Shown here: piece by piece, positions 16,570-20,313 of the stretch
How the letters are laid out: each line of letters starts with the position of its first letter
Position numbering within the stretch: position 1 is the first letter of the stretch
Assembly: GCA_038254585.1 (NCBI GenBank)
Contig: JBBSGA010000079.1
Location: forward strand, 1-20,313
Direction of reading: 5' to 3'
DNA length: 20,313 bases
DNA from: JBBSGA01 sp038254585
GTDB lineage: Bacteria > Chloroflexota > Chloroflexia > Chloroflexales > Kallotenuaceae
Notes under the pieces: generated by a model
What the model saw: the letters and a program-made list of their open reading frames with translations, nothing else
What the model was told of the DNA's origin: nothing
The model's database searches: none
Program-made: the position numbers and the translations under genes

Positions 16570-17538
16570 ATGGATCACCACTCCCCGGCTCAGATGCCGA
16601 CTCCGCAGATACGTCCATACCGCGCGGGAGACGAAACCGCGCTCCTCCGTAGCTGGAACTCTGCGCTGAGCAGGGATCCGATCAACGCGACGACCTGGCG
16701 GATGAAGGTGCTGCTCGATCCGAACTTCGACCCGGAAGGCTGCCTGGTCGCAGAGGTAGAGGGCGAGGCACGCGGCTTCCTGCTGTCGCTGGTCCGCCGG
16801 GTGCCTTTCTTCAACGACGGTCTCGAGCCCGAGGCCGCGTGGATCACGGCCTTCGGCGTCGATCCGGCTTACCAGGGCGGTGGACTAGGCACTGCGCTGG
16901 TAACCGCGGCCCTCGACCGGCTGCGAGGACTTGGGCGCACGAGCGTGACGCTCGCGCCCTACGTGCCGAACTATTTTACGCCCGGCGCGGATGTTGCAGC
17001 CTACGGACCGGGCATCCGTTTTTTAGAGCAGCGCGGCTTCAGCGTCGTCTCCCGCCCGCTCAGCATGCGAGCAGAGCTCACAGGCTTTCAGACTCCGCCA
17101 CACATTGCCGAGACGGCCGGGCGCTTACGTGCGGAGGGAATTATTGTCCGGCCGGTTGTGCCCTCCGATATCGTTCCGGTGCTGACTTTCATCCAGCGCC
17201 ACTTTGCATGGGACTGGCATCGAGAGGCGAGCGGCGTGCTGCTCGACCTCTTTGCCGGCGATCCACGGCAGGTCGGTATGGTGGTCGCCGTTCAGGGCGA
17301 CGAGGTTCTGGGCTACGCCGAGCATCGCGCCGAGCGCTATGGGCCCTTCGGCGTCAACCCGGAGCTTCGCAGTCGCGGCATCGGCCGGATGCTCCTTGCG
17401 AAGATGCTGACGGAAATGCTCAAGAAAAACTACCACGCGGCATGGTTCCTCTGGACCGACGAGAACGCGGCCCGGCTCTATAGCCAGTGTGGGTTCCGGG
17501 AAGTGCGCCGTTTCGCGGTGCTCAGAGCGAGCGTGTAA
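16570..17538 (+). CDS. tandem-domain GNAT N-acetyltransferase
   Basis: GNAT enzymes move an acetyl group from acetyl-CoA to an amine. The 322-residue product holds two GNAT folds. The first (about 13-165) has the acetyl-CoA pyrophosphate loop in AFGVDPAYQGGGLGTALVTA (94-113). The second (about 190-320) has FGVNPELRSRGIGRMLLAKM (260-279) and ends with TDENAARLYSQCGFREVRRF. Both Q/RxxGxG loops look intact. ATG 16570 follows AAAGGA seven bases upstream and sits four bases after the permease stop, so it belongs to the transport operon. Position next to a deacetylase and a NamZ-like muramidase suggests acetylation of an amino sugar or of a muropeptide amine, but the acceptor is unknown and protein or antibiotic acetylation cannot be excluded. 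Confidence 0.88.
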   Translation: MDHHSPAQMPTPQIRPYRAGDETALLRSWNSALSRDPINATTWRMKVLLDPNFDPEGCLVAEVEGEARGFLLSLVRRVPFFNDGLEPEAAWITAFGVDPAYQGGGLGTALVTAALDRLRGLGRTSVTLAPYVPNYFTPGADVAAYGPGIRFLEQRGFSVVSRPLSMRAELTGFQTPPHIAETAGRLRAEGIIVRPVVPSDIVPVLTFIQRHFAWDWHREASGVLLDLFAGDPRQVGMVVAVQGDEVLGYAEHRAERYGPFGVNPELRSRGIGRMLLAKMLTEMLKKNYHAAWFLWTDENAARLYSQCGFREVRRFAVLRASV

Positions 17539-17557
17539 TGGGTGAGGGAAAGTCCTG

Positions 17558-17585
17558 TTCACGCATCATGGATCACGTATCTACC
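17558..17585 (+). repeat. degenerate tandem heptamer tract in the GNAT/PIG-L gap
   Basis: Seven-base units of consensus ATCACGC (including ATCATGG and ATCACGT) lie between the GNAT stop and the PIG-L ribosome site. It is the counterpart of the tract at 5195-5222, with which it shares an exact 12-base run and 19 of 23 aligned bases. Confidence 0.4.
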
Positions 17586-17607
17586 GAGTACTAACCAGGG
17601 AGCAACA

Positions 17608-18318
17608 ATGAATTCTCAGAAGTGTATTATGGTCGTCGGAGCGCACGCGCACGACCCCGAGGTAATGGGCGGCGCAGCGGTCCTGAAGCATGTCGACGCG
17701 GGATGGCGCGCCGTGATCGTTCACATGACGCTGGGTGAGAAGGGACACAAGTCGCTGTCGGCCGGTGAATACGCCAAAATCAAGATCGAGGAAGCCCAGG
17801 AAGCTGCCCGGCGGCTCGGCGCGGAGTGCGTCATTCTGCCCTACCTCGACGGCGAGCTACCGGTAAACGAGGAGGCGCAGTGGCACATCGCGGATGCGAT
17901 CCGCAAATACCGGCCGAATATCCTGCTGACGCACTGGAAAGGCAGCTTTCACAAGGACCATCGCAATACGCACATCAACACCATGGAGTCGCTCTTCTTG
18001 GCTGGCCTCAAGACCTTCCAGCGCGAGTATCCCGCGCACAGCCCGTCGAAGGTGCTCTTCCCCGAGAACTGGGAAGACATCGACGGCTTCATCCCGGACC
18101 TCTACCTCGACGTCGAAGACGTGTGGGATCGCTTCATCGAAGCGATGAAGGCCTATAGCCTCTTCCGCGGCGAGGTAGCAGCCTTCGACTACGAGCAATG
18201 GTATCAGGGCGCAAGCCTGATGCGCGGGGCCGAGGGGGGGTTCAAGCGCGCGATCGCCCTGATGAAGCCAGAAAGCGTCTACAGCCGGCGCCGTCCGGTC
18301 AAGAGCCTCGAGGCATAA
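17608..18318 (+). CDS. PIG-L/LmbE-family deacetylase with an altered active-site motif
   Basis: The family consists of zinc-dependent N-deacetylases acting on GlcNAc-type substrates (MshB, BshB, PIG-L). The 236-residue product has the Rossmann-like start CIMVVGAHAHDPEVMGGAAV, with zinc ligands His13 and Asp16, and a second motif THWKGSFHKDHRNTH holding His115, Asp117 and His118. The usual N-terminal motif is AHPDDE; here it reads AHAHDPE, so the position of the general-base Asp (Asp15 in MshB) holds His15. Other parts, such as YLDGELP at 79-85, are normal. ATG 17608 is preceded by AGGGAG five bases upstream; an in-frame ATG 66 bases earlier lies before the repeat tract and lacks homology. It ends two bases before the NamZ-like gene. 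Deacetylation of an imported amino sugar is plausible; substrate not shown. Confidence 0.88.
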   Translation: MNSQKCIMVVGAHAHDPEVMGGAAVLKHVDAGWRAVIVHMTLGEKGHKSLSAGEYAKIKIEEAQEAARRLGAECVILPYLDGELPVNEEAQWHIADAIRKYRPNILLTHWKGSFHKDHRNTHINTMESLFLAGLKTFQREYPAHSPSKVLFPENWEDIDGFIPDLYLDVEDVWDRFIEAMKAYSLFRGEVAAFDYEQWYQGASLMRGAEGGFKRAIALMKPESVYSRRRPVKSLEA

Positions 18319-18320
18319 GC

Positions 18321-19490
18321 GTGGCCGGCGCAATGAGGGTCCAAATCGGACTTGACGTCTTTCTTGCGGAAGGTCTGCCGGAGCTCGACGGACGTCGGGT
18401 GGGACTAATCACGAACCATACGGGCGTGGATAGCCGCTTCCGGAGTGGCATAGATCTGCTGCACCAGAGCCGGCAGGTCGATCTCGCCGCTCTCTTCGGA
18501 CCAGAGCACGGCGTGCGCGGGGACGCGCAGGCGGGGGTGCACGTGGGCGCAGCAGTCGATTCGCGAACGGGGCTCCCGGTCTGGAGCCTCTACGGAGAGA
18601 CGCGCCGGCCTACCTACGAGATGATCGAGGGGCTTGATGCGCTGATCTTCGATATCCAGGACATCGGAGTGCGCTACGCCACGTATATCTCGACGATGGC
18701 GTTCGCCCAGGAGGCTGCAGCGGCGGCCGGGCTGAGCTTCGTCGTCTTCGACCGGCCAAACCCGCTCGGGGGCTCCCAGATCGAGGGCAACCTGCTCGAC
18801 CCCGCCTGGGCCTCGTTTGTCGGCGTACATCCCATCCCGGTACGCCACGGCATGACCGTGGGCGAGCTCGCCCAACTTTTTGCCGCCGACCGGGGGTGGC
18901 CTGCGCCCCTGGTCGTGCCGATGCGAGGCTGGAGCCGCGGTCAGTGGTTCGACGGGACCGGGCTTCCCTGGGTGCAGCCCTCGCCGAATTTGCCCACGCT
19001 CGACGCGGTGACGCTCTACTCCGGTACCTGCCTGATCGAGGGCACGGATGTTTCGGAGGGACGTGGGACAACCCGACCCTTCGAGCTCGTCGGCGCCCCG
19101 TGGATCGATCCGTTCAGGCTTGCCGACGAGCTCAACCGGCGCGAGCTAGCAGGCATTGCCTTCCGACCGGCTTTTTTCGCGCCGACCTTCTCCAAGCATG
19201 CCAACATTTCCTGCGGGGGGGTGCAAATCTATCTCATCGACCGCGCCGCGGCCCGACCCTTCGAGCTCGGTCTCCACCTGCTTCACGCCCTGCGGCAGCT
19301 CTATCCCGCCGAGCTTGGCTGGGGACAGGGACGTGACGGGCGCTTCTTCGTCGACCTCCTGTTCGGCAGCGACCGGCCTCGGCTTGCCATCGAGGGCGGG
19401 GCGACGGTCGAGGAGATCATGGCCGAGCAAGCAGAGGAGCTTGACAGGTTTCGAGAAAAGCGCCGAGCATATCTGCTTTATGGCGAGTGA
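18321..19490 (+). CDS. namZ: DUF1343 / NamZ-type exo-beta-N-acetylmuramidase (GH171)
   Basis: NamZ enzymes release MurNAc from the non-reducing end of peptidoglycan fragments. The 389-residue product carries the conserved family blocks: VGLITNHTG (27-35), FGPEHGVRG (59-67), SLYG (89-92), DIQDIGVRYATYISTM (111-126), DRPNPLGG (144-151), PVRHGMTVGELA (173-184), SPNLPT (221-226) and EGTDVSEGRGTTRPFE (240-255). Length matches the family core. GTG 18321 has GAGG at 18310-18313 at seven-base spacing; ATG 18333 has none. No signal peptide or transmembrane segment is visible at the N-terminus, unlike the secreted Bacillus enzyme, so it should act in the cytoplasm on imported fragments. It is the last gene of the operon, two bases after the deacetylase. 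Specificity in this lineage is unproven; family assignment is firm. Confidence 0.92.
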   Translation: MAGAMRVQIGLDVFLAEGLPELDGRRVGLITNHTGVDSRFRSGIDLLHQSRQVDLAALFGPEHGVRGDAQAGVHVGAAVDSRTGLPVWSLYGETRRPTYEMIEGLDALIFDIQDIGVRYATYISTMAFAQEAAAAAGLSFVVFDRPNPLGGSQIEGNLLDPAWASFVGVHPIPVRHGMTVGELAQLFAADRGWPAPLVVPMRGWSRGQWFDGTGLPWVQPSPNLPTLDAVTLYSGTCLIEGTDVSEGRGTTRPFELVGAPWIDPFRLADELNRRELAGIAFRPAFFAPTFSKHANISCGGVQIYLIDRAAARPFELGLHLLHALRQLYPAELGWGQGRDGRFFVDLLFGSDRPRLAIEGGATVEEIMAEQAEELDRFREKRRAYLLYGE

Positions 19491-19531
19491 CACGAGCGAG
19501 GCCATCGTGTGTCACGGCACACACAGCGGCA

Positions 19532-19858
19532 TCACAGAGGATCGGGCGGCTCCCGACCGAAGCGATCGGGCGCTTCGTCGAGCCGTCGAATAGCATCGCC
19601 GTCGAGCTGTGTAGGAACGCCGTCGACCAAGGTGCGATCGACGCCGAAGCGGTGAGCGCAGATGATGCCACTGCCGCGGGCGCCACGATTGTACGGACAG
19701 TCGAGGCAGAGCGCGAACTCGGCAGGGGCGTCGACGTAGGTGCAACGATCGGCAGCGCGGCGCGGGGTGCCGAAAGAGATCAGCTTGAGCTCTCCCGGCA
19801 TGACCGGAGGTGGGTCACCGCTCAGCACCGCGCGCCGGCGATCACGCCTGGTGGCCAT
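19532..19858 (-). CDS. small four-cysteine protein, unknown
   Basis: I do not recognise this protein. With ATG 19858 it has 108 residues; ATG 19801 would give 89. The second half contains four cysteines spaced C-x11-C-x2-C-x12-C, within RCTYVDAPAEFALCLDCPYN and GIICAHRFG, which looks like a zinc-ribbon or small metal-binding site. The start overlaps the 3' end of the OsmC gene by 17 bases, so the two could be co-transcribed. No clear ribosome site is seen for either start. It is convergent with the NamZ-like gene and ends 41 bases from it. The opposite strand is also open (19487-19945, plus), with similar third-position GC, but that translation is poor in aromatic residues and shows no motif, so I prefer this strand. 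Confidence is moderate. Confidence 0.5.
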   Translation of the reverse strand: MATRRDRRRAVLSGDPPPVMPGELKLISFGTPRRAADRCTYVDAPAEFALCLDCPYNRGARGSGIICAHRFGVDRTLVDGVPTQLDGDAIRRLDEAPDRFGREPPDPL

Positions 19859-20273
19859 GCACGTGTTCTGTGTGAACGTGCGCCTCGCCCGATGGGCCGG
19901 ACTCCAATGTCTGAATGTCGGTTTCAATTATCGGCGAATGTGTGAGCGTCTGGTGAACAGTACACGTATCTGCCGCTCGCAGGATTGCGCGATGCCGAGC
20001 AGCGGGAACGCTGGCAGGCAACTGCAGGGTCAGATCAAACCGGCCGATGCGATGGGGATCATCGGCAAATTCCCAGCGGACCTCGATCGCGAATCCATGC
20101 ACCTCGAGGCCGGCGACGTCGGCATACGAGTTGATGACCGACGCGGTGCACAGTGCCAGCGAGGTCGCCAGCATGGGCAGAGGGCCAAAGTCGTCGGCCT
20201 CGACCGCCAGACCTTCGCCTCCGGCCGCGGTGTCAAGCCGAAAATGGTTATCGCCGAGTTTGCTGATCTGCAT
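19842..20273 (-). CDS. OsmC/Ohr-family protein
   Basis: OsmC-like proteins are small dimeric thiol-dependent peroxide or hydroperoxide reductases, though many members have no known role. The 143-residue product matches the family length and layout: an N-terminal beta sheet (GLAVEADDFGPLPMLATSLA), the helix with the first conserved cysteine, Cys42 (SLALCTASVINSYA), a strand LEVHGFAIEVRWEF, and the second cysteine, Cys104, in ADTCTVHQTLTHSP. The C-terminus is His-rich (AHVHTEHVHGH, 131-141), which is unusual and could bind metal. On the minus strand AAGGAG lies eight bases before the ATG (plus-strand CTCCTT at 20282-20287), so the start is good. Only 40 bases of upstream sequence are visible, so the promoter is not. 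It is followed by the overlapping four-cysteine gene. Confidence 0.85.
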   Translation of the reverse strand: MQISKLGDNHFRLDTAAGGEGLAVEADDFGPLPMLATSLALCTASVINSYADVAGLEVHGFAIEVRWEFADDPHRIGRFDLTLQLPASVPAARHRAILRAADTCTVHQTLTHSPIIETDIQTLESGPSGEAHVHTEHVHGHQA

Positions 20274-20313
20274 CAGGAAGGCTCCTTCATTCGAGAGATC
20301 TTCGGATCGACAG

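Noticed and set aside
19507..19524. GTGTGT/ACACAC hairpin between the NamZ-like gene and the four-cysteine gene as a terminator
   Set aside because: Only six pairs and no T-run on either strand.
19487..19945. Plus-strand open frame of 152 codons after the NamZ-like gene
   Set aside because: Its product lacks any motif, is poor in aromatic residues and overlaps OsmC; the minus-strand frame with four spaced cysteines is more protein-like.

Overview
The window is GC-rich bacterial DNA with dense, mostly co-directional genes and no rRNA, tRNA, CRISPR array or transposase that I can see. The two-synthase (LeuA plus CimA) leucine/isoleucine layout, the proline/threonine/alanine-rich linker after the lipobox of the binding protein, the ABC importer without its own ATPase, and the frequent GTG starts fit a member of the Chloroflexota (Thermomicrobia-like). 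That assignment is an inference from style, not from a marker gene. No stretch longer than 300 bases is without a gene; the longest gap is about 265 bases, upstream of gltB.

Region 1 (about 1-6401, plus strand) is a branched-chain amino acid operon: the 3' end of leuA, pheA (prephenate dehydratase), cimA (citramalate synthase), leuC, leuD and leuB. LeuA and CimA make the two C2-condensation products, isopropylmalate and citramalate. The single LeuCD isomerase and LeuB dehydrogenase probably process both, giving leucine and the 2-oxobutyrate used for isoleucine. PheA sits one base after leuA and links phenylalanine synthesis to the same transcript.

Region 2 (6402-11220) holds gltB, the large subunit of glutamate synthase. 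A good sigma70-type promoter and a roughly 210-base leader precede it. The leader can fold into several nested helices and contains a terminator-like hairpin. A long perfect hairpin follows gltB. No gltD is present in the window.

Region 3 (11221-19490) looks like a regulated sugar uptake and cell-wall-sugar recycling locus. A BadF/BadG-type N-acetylhexosamine kinase is divergent from a GntR/HutC regulator. The regulator has a near-consensus promoter with two overlapping palindromes just downstream. The regulator is followed by an ABC importer (lipoprotein binding protein and two permeases), a tandem GNAT acetyltransferase, a PIG-L/LmbE-type deacetylase and a DUF1343/NamZ (GH171) exo-N-acetylmuramidase without a signal peptide. 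The proposed flow is import of an amino-sugar glycan fragment, intracellular trimming by the NamZ-like enzyme, deacetylation or acetylation, and phosphorylation by the kinase. This scheme is inference from families and context.

Region 4 (19491-20313, minus strand) holds an OsmC-family protein with a His-rich C-terminal tail and an overlapping small four-cysteine protein that I do not recognise.
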